Part shown: piece after piece, positions 1 to 5,730 of the stretch
How positions within the stretch are numbered: position 1 is the first letter of the stretch
Layout of the letters: each line of letters opens with the position of its first letter
DNA from: Acidobacteriota bacterium
GTDB taxonomy: Bacteria > Acidobacteriota > Terriglobia > Acidoferrales > UBA7541
Assembly (NCBI GenBank): GCA_019239815.1
Contig: JAFAZL010000979.1
Coordinates: 1-5,730, forward strand
Direction of reading: 5' to 3'
DNA length: 5,730 nt
The notes under the pieces: model-generated
What the model was told of the DNA's origin: nothing
Databases searched by the model: none
Seen by the model: the letters and a program-made list of their open reading frames with translations, nothing else
Made by a program: the position numbers and the translations under genes

Positions 1-834
1 GGATGCAACATGGGGTGCTTTTTCTGTCAGAACTGGGACATTTCGAAGTCGCGTGCAGATCAGGTGAGGTCCCAGGCGGTTGCGCCGGAGGATGTGCCGA
101 TGTTGGCGCGGCAATATGGGTGCGAGTCGATTGCGTTCACGTACAACGAGCCGACGATCTGGGGCGAGTACGTGATCGACATTTGCAAGGCGGCGCGCGA
201 GCAGGGGCTGAAGACGGTGATGGTTTCGAATGGGTACATCACGCGCGAGGCGTTTCACGACATTTACGATCACGTGGATGCGGCGAACATCGACCTTAAA
301 GCGCTCACGGAGAATTTTTACGGGAAGATTACGCTGACGCATTTGGAGCCGGTGCTGGAGACGTTGCAGTGGTTGAAGAGGGAGACGAATGTCTGGTTTG
401 AGATTACAAATCTGATGATTCCGGAGTTGAATGACGATCCGGCGGAGACGCGACGGTTGGACTAGTGGATTTTGCGGGAGTTGGGGGCGGATGTGGCGCT
501 GCATTTCACGGCGTTTCATCCGGATTTCAAGCTGAAGGATCGGGGGAGGACACCGGCGGCGACGTTGGATCGAGCGCGGGAGATTGCGCGCGAGGTGGGA
601 CTCCATTACGTATACGAAGGGAATATTTTTACGGAGACGGCGAATACATCGTGCCCGTCGTGTGGGGCGGTGTTGATTCGGAGGTCGTGGCATGACGTGG
701 TGGAGAATCGGATCGTTGCCGGAAAGTGTTGCGAGTGTGGGACGGAGATTGCGGGGAGATGGTGGCGAGGTGGCACGCCGCCGAAGCTGAAGTCGGACGA
801 ACGCCTGCGCCGATATGGGCATTTGAACTTGTAG
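1..834 (+). pseudogene. amrS: AmmeMemoRadiSam-system radical SAM enzyme (AmrS-like), 5'-partial, interrupted by an in-frame TAG
   Basis: The reading frame is open at base 1, so the start lies upstream; 277 codon positions are visible, against roughly 330-350 residues that I recall for the family. The first residues give the radical SAM cluster motif C-N-M-G-C-F-F-C (CX3CX2C, Cys at codons 2, 6 and 9), which holds the [4Fe-4S] cluster that cleaves S-adenosylmethionine. Further on come YNEPTIW, the NIDLKAL strand and ITNLMIPELND. Codon 155 (463-465) is TAG. Directly after it, in the same frame, the family sequence resumes with WILRELGADV and LHFTAFHPDFKL. It ends in a Cys-rich module, CPSCG (652-666) and GKCCECG (721-741), followed by GRWW, typical of the AmrS C-terminus. 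The family is named for genomic association with AMMECR1 and Memo proteins; its reaction is not settled to my knowledge. No ribosome site precedes the second half, so independent translation is unlikely. The family call is secure; true gene decay versus base error is not resolvable here. Confidence 0.85.
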
Positions 835-963
835 GGGGGCGTAGGGAGTCTTCACCGGGACCGGTCGGCGCACCCAGAGCGCGCTTTCTCAAGCGATAAG
901 CCCTTTCGACGGCGGAAGCGGTTACTTGGACTCTAAAACAAATTCCTTCGCGCCCGAGCCGAG
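835..963. other. convergent intergenic region, no clear terminator
   Basis: This is the space between the 3' ends of the amrS-like gene and the repressor gene. A small hairpin, CGCTT-TCTC-AAGCG, occupies 882-895 (5-bp stem, 4-nt loop), and a palindrome GACCGGTC lies at 859-866. Neither is followed by a T-run on either strand, so an intrinsic terminator cannot be claimed. No coding potential or repeat was recognised. Confidence 0.4.
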
Positions 964-1230
964 CTACTTGAGGTACGTCCGCACGATACCGATCAGGTCT
1001 TCGGTTGCTTCTTCCGAGGATCTGGAGTTGCGGGGCATGTGATTCCGGATGTGGTCTTCCATCAACTCCGCCATAAGGCTGTTGATGGCACCCCTGGCGG
1101 CGGCCAATCGTTGAAGTACTTCGGCGCACTGTTCGTCGTCATTAAGAGCGCGCAGGATTGATTCCAGCTGACCAATGACTTTCTTGGTGCGGTTCACCAG
1201 GTCCAGTTTTTCTTTCGATGTGTGAGACAT
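964..1230 (-). CDS. CsoR/RcnR/FrmR-family metal-sensing transcriptional repressor, RcnR-like
   Basis: This 88-residue all-helical protein has the normal length for the family (DUF156). Members are tetrameric repressors that release operator DNA when they bind a metal or, for FrmR, formaldehyde. The start MSHT, the core CAEVLQRLAAARGAINSLMAEL and the ending IGIVRTYLK are family hallmarks. The ligand positions are His3, Cys35, His60 and His64, the set described for E. coli RcnR (Ni/Co). Formaldehyde-sensing FrmR instead begins Met-Pro and lacks His64. Arg14 and Lys17, on the DNA-binding face, are present. The start is the first ATG, fits the family N-terminus and has AAGGA just upstream (close spacing, 2 nt). 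The gene diverges from mgtC, and no metal exporter or formaldehyde dehydrogenase is visible beside it. Family membership is firm; the inducer is inferred from the ligands. Copper sensing (CsoR, Cys-His-Cys) is not supported because the second Cys is missing. Confidence 0.93.
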   Translation of the reverse strand: MSHTSKEKLDLVNRTKKVIGQLESILRALNDDEQCAEVLQRLAAARGAINSLMAELMEDHIRNHMPRNSRSSEEATEDLIGIVRTYLK

Positions 1231-1235
1231 TTTCC

Positions 1236-1264
1236 TTGACTACCTAGTGGGGGTATAGTATTAA
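1236..1264 (+). promoter_or_regulatory. candidate plus-strand promoter with the G-tract of a CsoR/RcnR-type operator in its spacer
   Basis: TTGACT (1236-1241) matches the -35 consensus at 5 of 6 bases. TATTAA (1259-1264) matches the -10 at 4 of 6, and the spacer is exactly 17 bp. The spacer holds TAGT-GGGGG-TAT-AGTA (1245-1260), a G-tract flanked by short A/T-rich half-sites. This resembles the RcnR operator form TACT-G6-N-AGTA, with one G fewer, one changed base in the left half-site and a longer gap. The site begins 15 bp upstream of the repressor start codon. On the minus strand, TACTAT (complement of 1257-1262) is a possible -10 for the repressor gene, so one bound tetramer could cover both promoters. 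Autoregulation is the family norm; control of mgtC is inferred. Confidence 0.6.
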
Positions 1265-1538
1265 ACCTACGGCTGGTATGGTAGGCCCTAAGACAAAGCA
1301 AAGTATATATGGAAACTCTGAACCAAGAATCCGAACCTCCGGGTAGATCGATCTCCCGGAATTCCACGATCAGCTAGCGCACGACAAGGCGGTTCCCGCC
1401 CTTCTCCCGCTCGCTCTCGCGGATCTTAACAAGTCGAGCGAGTGGGGCTTCCGAGTCTCACCCAAACAAAAAAGGTGAAAAAGCGCATACGCGTCCACGG
1501 AGTGGTGTGCCCGCTCCATTGGCGAGGAAGGAGGAGCA
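1265..1538 (+). promoter_or_regulatory. long structured leader upstream of mgtC
   Basis: These 274 bases hold no established gene. If transcription starts from the promoter candidate just upstream, they form a 5' leader of about 265 nt. Visible inverted repeats: CCTAC/GTAGG (1266-1270 with 1281-1285); CCGGG-T-AGA with TCT-CCCGG (1339-1359, 8-bp stem, one bulged T, loop TCGA); AAGG-CGG with CCG-C-CCTT (1386-1403, 7-bp stem, one bulged C); and CTCGCTC with GAGCGAG (1410-1416 with 1436-1442, 19-nt loop). Two ATG-initiated frames of 22 codons overlap: 1278-1346 and 1309-1377. The second contains Pro-Pro-Gly at 1336-1344, at the foot of the 1339-1359 hairpin, but neither has a good ribosome site. 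I found no match to the conserved blocks of the Mg2+ M-box. Salmonella mgtC is also controlled through a long leader with small ORFs, which makes the region notable but proves nothing. Confidence 0.4.
1528..1534 (+). promoter_or_regulatory. strong ribosome binding site of mgtC
   Basis: AAGGAGG lies 4 nt before the ATG at 1539, inside the purine-rich run GAGGAAGGAGGAG. It fixes the mgtC start. It also argues against the GTG-initiated overlapping frame at 1442-1705, which has no such site. Confidence 0.85.
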
Positions 1539-2231
1539 ATGCTTTGGCATCAATTCGCAATTCGGTTCGGACTTGCACTTATTTTTGGTGCCCTGATCGG
1601 GGCCGAACGGCAGTGGCGGCAGCGCATGGCCGGACTTCGCACCAATGCGCTTGTCTCCGCTGGTGCCGCCATGTTCGTGATGATGGGCGGACTCATTGGC
1701 GGTGATGGCAGCCAGGGGCGGGTGGCCGCCTACGTGGTGTCCGGGATCGGCTTTCTCGGTGGCGGCGTGATCTTGAAAGATGGAGTAAACATTCGCGGCA
1801 TCAACACCGCCGCGACCCTCTGGTGCACGGCTGCCGTTGGTTCGCTCTCAGGTCTGGGCGCAGCCCGATTCAGCCTTGTCGGGACCGTCGGCATTATCGC
1901 GGCGAATATTCTCCTTCGTCCCGTCGGAAAAGCAATCAACCGGGACCTGATCTTGAAGGATGCGGAAATCAGCTACTTGTTTCGCATGGTCGCGAAGGCT
2001 GAGCGGGAAGGCCACATGCGTGCACTTTTGCTGCATGCGCTTGGAGGGCAACCGCTACTGTTGCGCTCGCTAGAAAGCGAAGACGTGGAGCACACCGACA
2101 AGGTCGCGGTGCGCGCGACGCTAACTAGCACCGGGAGGCAGAACCTACTGTTGGAACAGATCGTGAGCCGGTTGAGTTTGGAACCCGGCGTCAGCGGAGT
2201 GAGCTGGGAGATTGTTGCGGAACACGAATGA
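1539..2231 (+). CDS. mgtC: MgtC/SapB-family inner-membrane protein, full length
   Basis: MgtC proteins are inner-membrane factors for growth in low Mg2+ and survival inside host cells or amoebae. Salmonella MgtC inhibits the F1Fo ATP synthase and lowers cytoplasmic ATP. This protein has 230 residues, almost exactly the Salmonella length. The N-terminal half carries five predicted membrane segments (about 5-22, 34-54, 62-79, 88-106, 108-127) and the signature blocks GALIGAERQWRQRMAGLRTN (18-37), SGIGFLGGGVIL (68-79) and GINTAATLWC (87-96). The Asn in INT aligns with the Asn92 reported as important in Salmonella. Residues 129-230 form a soluble ACT-like C-terminal domain ending VSGVSWEIVAEHE. 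This domain separates true MgtC-type members from short SapB-like ones. Upstream lie a long leader and a divergent metal-sensor gene; downstream are a possible small ORF and a receptor on the same strand. Membership is very secure; Mg2+ or ATP-synthase roles in this organism are inferred from the family. Confidence 0.95.
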   Translation: MLWHQFAIRFGLALIFGALIGAERQWRQRMAGLRTNALVSAGAAMFVMMGGLIGGDGSQGRVAAYVVSGIGFLGGGVILKDGVNIRGINTAATLWCTAAVGSLSGLGAARFSLVGTVGIIAANILLRPVGKAINRDLILKDAEISYLFRMVAKAEREGHMRALLLHALGGQPLLLRSLESEDVEHTDKVAVRATLTSTGRQNLLLEQIVSRLSLEPGVSGVSWEIVAEHE

Positions 2232-2254
2232 GAGGAGGCGAAAAAAAATTGACG

Positions 2255-2344
2255 ATGAATTTGAGTAACGAAGACGAGGCCGGCCCTCGATGGGCGATCG
2301 AGTATGGCGTTCGCGAGCAGTGGTGTTTGCCGATTCGAGAATAA
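2255..2344 (+). CDS. possible small ORF (29 codons) between mgtC and the receptor
   Basis: An ATG at 2255 opens a frame encoding 29 residues, including GPRWAIEYGVREQWCLPIRE, and stops with TAA at 2342-2344. An in-frame TTG at 2249 would add two residues. It would also sit 10 nt after GGAGG (2234-2238), better spaced than the ATG, which is 16 nt away. With the TTG start, the gaps to the mgtC stop and to the receptor start are both 17 nt, a tight operon-like arrangement. The predicted peptide is soluble, with two Trp and one Cys, no signal peptide and no membrane segment. I do not recognise it. The inverted repeat CTCGAT/ATCGAG (2286-2291 with 2297-2302) lies inside it. It could equally be chance reading of an intergenic spacer. 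Confidence 0.3.
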   Translation: MNLSNEDEAGPRWAIEYGVREQWCLPIRE

Positions 2345-2349
2345 ATCCG

Positions 2350-2355
2350 AAGGAG
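2350..2355 (+). promoter_or_regulatory. ribosome binding site of the TonB-dependent receptor
   Basis: AAGGAG lies 6 nt upstream of the ATG at 2362 and fixes that start, which is directly followed by a signal peptide. No separate promoter with good -35 and -10 elements was seen in the gap after mgtC, so co-transcription is possible. Confidence 0.8.
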
Positions 2356-2361
2356 AGAATC

Positions 2362-5300
2362 ATGCGGAATGTGCGAGAGAGGATCTTACTAGGGCTGATT
2401 TTTATTGCTTTTGCCGCAGCGGCAATTCATGCGGAAGTCGGCGGCAAGATTACCGGCGTGGTGAAGGATGAGAGCGGTGCTGCGATACCTACTGCAGCCG
2501 TGGTCGTTACGAATGTGCAGACCGGAGTCAAACTGACTGGCACGACCGATCAGGATGGCGTGTTTGCTTTTCCCGTTTTGTCCGTTGGGCAATATCAGAT
2601 TGATGTGACAGCGGACGGATTCAAGGCGTATAGGAAGACCGCTCTCGAGATTGATATCAATAGCGCACTGGTGCTCGATGTCACGCTGCGAGTGAAGGAA
2701 CAAGATCAGTCGATCGTGGTTACGGAAGGCACCGGTCAGGTCGAAACGACCGATACGCAACTTGGACAGGTTTTGGGGAGCAGAAAGGTTACGGAGATCC
2801 CCCTGAATGGGCGGAGCTATACCGACCTTTTCGCAACCCAGGTGGGAGTTACACCACTTACGACGAGCGGGGCGGGGAACAGCACTTCTGGAGGAGGATT
2901 TGGGACCGTGCCGGTCGCAGGCGCGTCGAATACCGGGCAGTTCTCGATTAATGGACAACGAGAGGATGCTAACGGATTCTCCATCAATGGCGCGAGCGTG
3001 CAAGAAGGCATCGGACAGCAAGCCGGAATTATTCCCAACCTTGATTCCATCGCCGAGTTCCGCATTCTGACGAGCAATACCGATGCCGAGTATGGAAATT
3101 ACAGCGGCGGACTGATCAATGTTGTGACGAAATCTGGGGGAAATGCTTTCCACGGATCAGGATTCGAATTCTTGCGCAACACCGATCTCGACGCGAAGAG
3201 CTATTTCTCCAGTCAGCGCTCCGCCTTTCAGCAGAATCAGTACGGCGGAACGCTCGGTGGTCCCATCAAGCAAAACAAACTTTTCTTCTTTGCCGACTAT
3301 CAGGGACAGCGTACCAACCAAGGGCAAGATACGGGTGTAGTTGCGGTTCCATCACTGGCCAATCGAGGCGGGGACTTTTCCGATGCTCCTGCATTCACCG
3401 GCAAAGTAAACGGTTCCTTTCTGGCGCAGACTCTTTCGAATCGGCTGGGCTATCCGGTGATAGCCGGCGAGGCTTTCTCTGCAGTATTTCCGGGGAATGT
3501 GATACCGGAATCGGCTTTCGCAACTCCTGCAATCAAGATGTTGCAGTACATCCCGTCTCCAAATCTTGGTGCGGGCAATTTTGAATCCACTGCCGAGAGC
3601 CTGAGGCTGCATGACGAAAAAGCCGCCGGGCGGATCGATTGGAACACGGAAAGATCGGGGAATTTCTCATTCTACTATTTCTACGACAAATACAATCTCG
3701 ACAATCCATATCCCTCCGGATTTGGCGGGGCAACGGTGCCGAATCCAAACGGCGGCTCTTTTGATGCGACCTCCAGTGGATTAGATCAACTCCTTGTCAT
3801 CAGCAATACGAAGACTTTCGGCTCGACGCTTGTCAACGAAGCGCGGGTTAGCGCCACACGCTTGAACAATAATCTGGGGGTTTCCAAGGGCGGCGTTGGC
3901 ACGTCGCTTTCCGATCAAGGCATTCTTGCGGGAGGGCAAGGCATCGTTCAAGGAGCGCCGAAGTTTGCGGGGGTGGAAACGCTGTACTTCAACTCGTTTA
4001 CGACTGGGACGGAGCCATTCTTCGTGGCCCAGGTCAACAACACGTTCGATGCGAGCGATACGGTTTCCAAAGTGAAAGGGAATCACACTTTGAAAACAGG
4101 GTTTGAATACATTTGGTACAAAGTGAAGCAGAATCCCGACTTGGTCGCCAACGGGACATTCTCGTTTTTCGGGAGTGGCACCCAGTCCACGGGAAACGGC
4201 TTCGCGGATTTTCTGCTTGGGCTACCGGATTTTTACTCGCAGCAGTCTTCGCCAGCGTTTTACGAGAGCGCTACGAACGGCGGGATATTTGCGCAAGATA
4301 GCTGGCGGGTGCGCTCGAACATCACGATCAACTACGGACTGCGCTGGGATTACATTACGCCGTGGGCAGAGGAGCATCGGCAGACCACCACGTTCGTTCA
4401 GGGAGTGCAGTCGATGACATTCCCTGGCGCTCCGCTGGGCTACCTGGTGCCTGGTGATCCGTTGCCGAATGGCTCACGCATTCCCGCCGCCATTGCGCCA
4501 TCGCCATTGGACAATTTTTCGCCGCGGCTCGGCATTGCATACTCGCCGAAGTTCTCCGATGGCGTGCTAGGCAAGTTAACAGGCGGTCGCGGCAAGACTA
4601 GCATTCGCGCCGGAGCCGGCCGTTTCTTCACGGCGGTGGAAGGGCTGACCGTTGCCTATCCAACCGGCAATCCACCTTATGGACTGACTTACACGAGTCC
4701 CGAGGCTCCAGTGATGGCGACACCCTTTGTTGGAGCGCTGACCGGCACGAATTACATTCAACAGTTTCCTGTGAACCTGCCGTCCTACAACGTATCGCCT
4801 TTGAATCCCGATCCGAATGTTGACTGGTCCCGTTACACACCGATCAGCGGTGCGGGAAGCGTGTATCCCTTCAACAAAACGCCCTACACCATGTCGGGGA
4901 ATCTCACCATCGAGCGGCAACTCGGTTCGAAGATGATTCTTAGCATCGGCTACATCGGGTCGCAGAGCCGGCATCTGCTTGCCGTTCACGATGTGAATCC
5001 CGGAAATCCTGCGCTGTGCTTGAGTCTAAGCCAGGCGCAAGACGTGATGCGGGGAACTCCTACTTGTGGGCCATTCGGCGAGAACAATGTCTACACGCGA
5101 GCGGACGGAACCGTTGTGAACGGGACGCGCTCGCCCTATCCGAATACGATCGGCACCGATGCCGTCTACCAGAACATGGGCAACGCCAATTACAACAGCC
5201 TGCAAACATCACTCAAGCGAACCGCTGGGCGTTTCACTTTCCTGGCCAGCTACACATTCGGGAAGTCCATGGACTGGGCTTCGAGCATTCAGGAACAAGT

Positions 5301-5730
5301 CAATCCCTTCGATTTCCGCAAGGAGTACGCGATCTCCGCCTTCGACCTGAAACACAACTTCGTTTTCAGCTACAACTACGAGGTGCCGTTAGACAAACTA
5401 TTTCACGTCTCCAATCGCCTGACGCGTGGCTGGGAGATTTCCGGCGTTACGCGCTATGCGACCGGACTCCCCGTCACGTTTCAAAGTTTTGGCGACAACG
5501 CTCTCGTTCAGGTGCAGAACAACGGCGTAAACAGCGTGAGTATCGATTTGCCCGACTACAATCCGGCGCTCGGCTCGCTGGCAATCAATCACAACCCGCG
5601 CACCGGTTCTATTGCCTTCAACACCAAACTCTTCAGCCCGAACGCGCTGGGCACCTTTGGCAATTCGTCTCGCCGTTTCTTCTATGGGCCCGGCATCGAC
5701 AACTACGACATGGCCTTGCGCAAGGTGACG
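2362..5730 (+). CDS. Oar-like TonB-dependent outer-membrane receptor with carboxypeptidase-regulatory-like domain (3'-partial)
   Basis: This frame stays open for 1123 codons to the window edge; the family is usually about 1,100-1,250 residues, so only the last strands are missing. Domains in order: a signal peptide (MRNVRER, then a hydrophobic run to Ala21, cleavage probably near Ala24); a carboxypeptidase-regulatory-like beta-sandwich (about 27-111, ITGVVKDESGAAIP, DQDGVFAF, LSVGQYQIDV); a plug (about 115-262, with IPLNGRSY at 146-153, INGQREDANGFSINGASV and INVVTKSGGNAFHG); then a long 22-strand-type barrel. Barrel markers are YGGTLGGPIKQNKLFFFADY (294-313), GIFAQDSWRV, NYGLRWDY and NFSPRLGIAYSP. 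Cys886 and Cys902, in NPGNPALC and CGPFGE, may form a loop disulfide. The last visible residues, GPGIDNYDMALRKVT, precede the usual terminal strands. Such proteins sit in the outer membrane and use TonB-ExbBD energy. Terriglobia carry many paralogues, often near glycan or transport genes, and most have unknown substrates. Neither the plug nor the barrel reveals the ligand. Confidence 0.93.
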   Translation, partial: MRNVRERILLGLIFIAFAAAAIHAEVGGKITGVVKDESGAAIPTAAVVVTNVQTGVKLTGTTDQDGVFAFPVLSVGQYQIDVTADGFKAYRKTALEIDINSALVLDVTLRVKEQDQSIVVTEGTGQVETTDTQLGQVLGSRKVTEIPLNGRSYTDLFATQVGVTPLTTSGAGNSTSGGGFGTVPVAGASNTGQFSINGQREDANGFSINGASVQEGIGQQAGIIPNLDSIAEFRILTSNTDAEYGNYSGGLINVVTKSGGNAFHGSGFEFLRNTDLDAKSYFSSQRSAFQQNQYGGTLGGPIKQNKLFFFADYQGQRTNQGQDTGVVAVPSLANRGGDFSDAPAFTGKVNGSFLAQTLSNRLGYPVIAGEAFSAVFPGNVIPESAFATPAIKMLQYIPSPNLGAGNFESTAESLRLHDEKAAGRIDWNTERSGNFSFYYFYDKYNLDNPYPSGFGGATVPNPNGGSFDATSSGLDQLLVISNTKTFGSTLVNEARVSATRLNNNLGVSKGGVGTSLSDQGILAGGQGIVQGAPKFAGVETLYFNSFTTGTEPFFVAQVNNTFDASDTVSKVKGNHTLKTGFEYIWYKVKQNPDLVANGTFSFFGSGTQSTGNGFADFLLGLPDFYSQQSSPAFYESATNGGIFAQDSWRVRSNITINYGLRWDYITPWAEEHRQTTTFVQGVQSMTFPGAPLGYLVPGDPLPNGSRIPAAIAPSPLDNFSPRLGIAYSPKFSDGVLGKLTGGRGKTSIRAGAGRFFTAVEGLTVAYPTGNPPYGLTYTSPEAPVMATPFVGALTGTNYIQQFPVNLPSYNVSPLNPDPNVDWSRYTPISGAGSVYPFNKTPYTMSGNLTIERQLGSKMILSIGYIGSQSRHLLAVHDVNPGNPALCLSLSQAQDVMRGTPTCGPFGENNVYTRADGTVVNGTRSPYPNTIGTDAVYQNMGNANYNSLQTSLKRTAGRFTFLASYTFGKSMDWASSIQEQVNPFDFRKEYAISAFDLKHNFVFSYNYEVPLDKLFHVSNRLTRGWEISGVTRYATGLPVTFQSFGDNALVQVQNNGVNSVSIDLPDYNPALGSLAINHNPRTGSIAFNTKLFSPNALGTFGNSSRRFFYGPGIDNYDMALRKVT

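Noticed and set aside
463..465. TAG read as pyrrolysine
   Set aside because: Pyrrolysine is known mainly in methylamine methyltransferases. Nothing here (no pyl genes, no expected catalytic position) supports it in a radical SAM enzyme, so mutation or base error is simpler.
629..1129. 166-codon minus-strand open frame
   Set aside because: It overlaps the 3' end of the amrS-like gene and most of the repressor gene in another frame. Its product is a low-complexity Arg/Ser/Thr/Pro-rich sequence with no family likeness.
1265..1538. Mg2+ M-box (ykoK) riboswitch upstream of mgtC
   Set aside because: I looked for the conserved blocks of that class as I remember them and did not find them in order. 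Only generic hairpins are present.
1442..1705. 87-codon plus-strand frame starting with GTG ahead of mgtC
   Set aside because: It has no ribosome site, runs across the strong mgtC ribosome site and start in another frame, and encodes nothing recognisable.
2286..2302. Hairpin CTCGAT/ATCGAG after mgtC as an intrinsic terminator
   Set aside because: The stem has only six pairs and is followed by TATGGCG rather than a T-run, so it should not terminate transcription by itself.
2389..3153. 254-codon minus-strand open frame
   Set aside because: It lies entirely antisense to the receptor's regulatory-like domain and plug, whose plus-strand translation matches the Oar family throughout. The antisense translation shows no recognisable domain.

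Overview
The window most likely comes from an acidobacterium of the class Terriglobia. The main reason is the long Oar-like TonB-dependent receptor on the right, with its N-terminal carboxypeptidase-regulatory-like domain and the NPGNPALC...CGPFGE style of loop that I associate with the very large receptor families of that group. An AmmeMemoRadiSam-type radical SAM gene fits but is not diagnostic. The lineage is inferred by eye; no database was searched.

Layout. (1) Bases 1-834, plus strand: the 3' part of an amrS-like radical SAM gene, already running at base 1 and interrupted by an in-frame TAG at 463-465. Homology continues in the same frame after the stop, so this is a pseudogene, a recent nonsense mutation or a sequencing error. 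(2) Bases 835-963: a short convergent intergenic stretch without a convincing terminator. (3) Bases 964-1230, minus strand: a CsoR/RcnR/FrmR-family metal-sensing repressor carrying the RcnR-type His3/Cys35/His60/His64 set. (4) Bases 1231-1538: a divergent control region. A G5-tract operator-like sequence sits inside the 17-bp spacer of a plus-strand promoter candidate (TTGACT / TATTAA), followed by a leader of about 265 nt with several inverted repeats and two overlapping short reading frames. (5) Bases 1539-2231, plus strand: a full-length MgtC/SapB-family membrane protein. (6) Bases 2232-2361: a gap with a possible peptide gene of 29-31 codons. (7) Bases 2362-5730, plus strand: the Oar-like receptor, open to the window edge (1123 codons visible, 3' end missing).

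How the parts may work together. The repressor and mgtC are divergent, and the only operator-like sequence seen lies where it could block both promoters. The simplest model is a metal-responsive repressor controlling itself and mgtC, possibly with the small ORF and the receptor as distal members of the transcript. MgtC is a virulence and low-Mg2+ survival factor that inhibits F-type ATP synthase in Salmonella, so a link to a nickel/cobalt-type or related sensor would be unusual. This model is inference from position and motif only. No tRNA, rRNA, CRISPR array, insertion sequence or integrase was seen.
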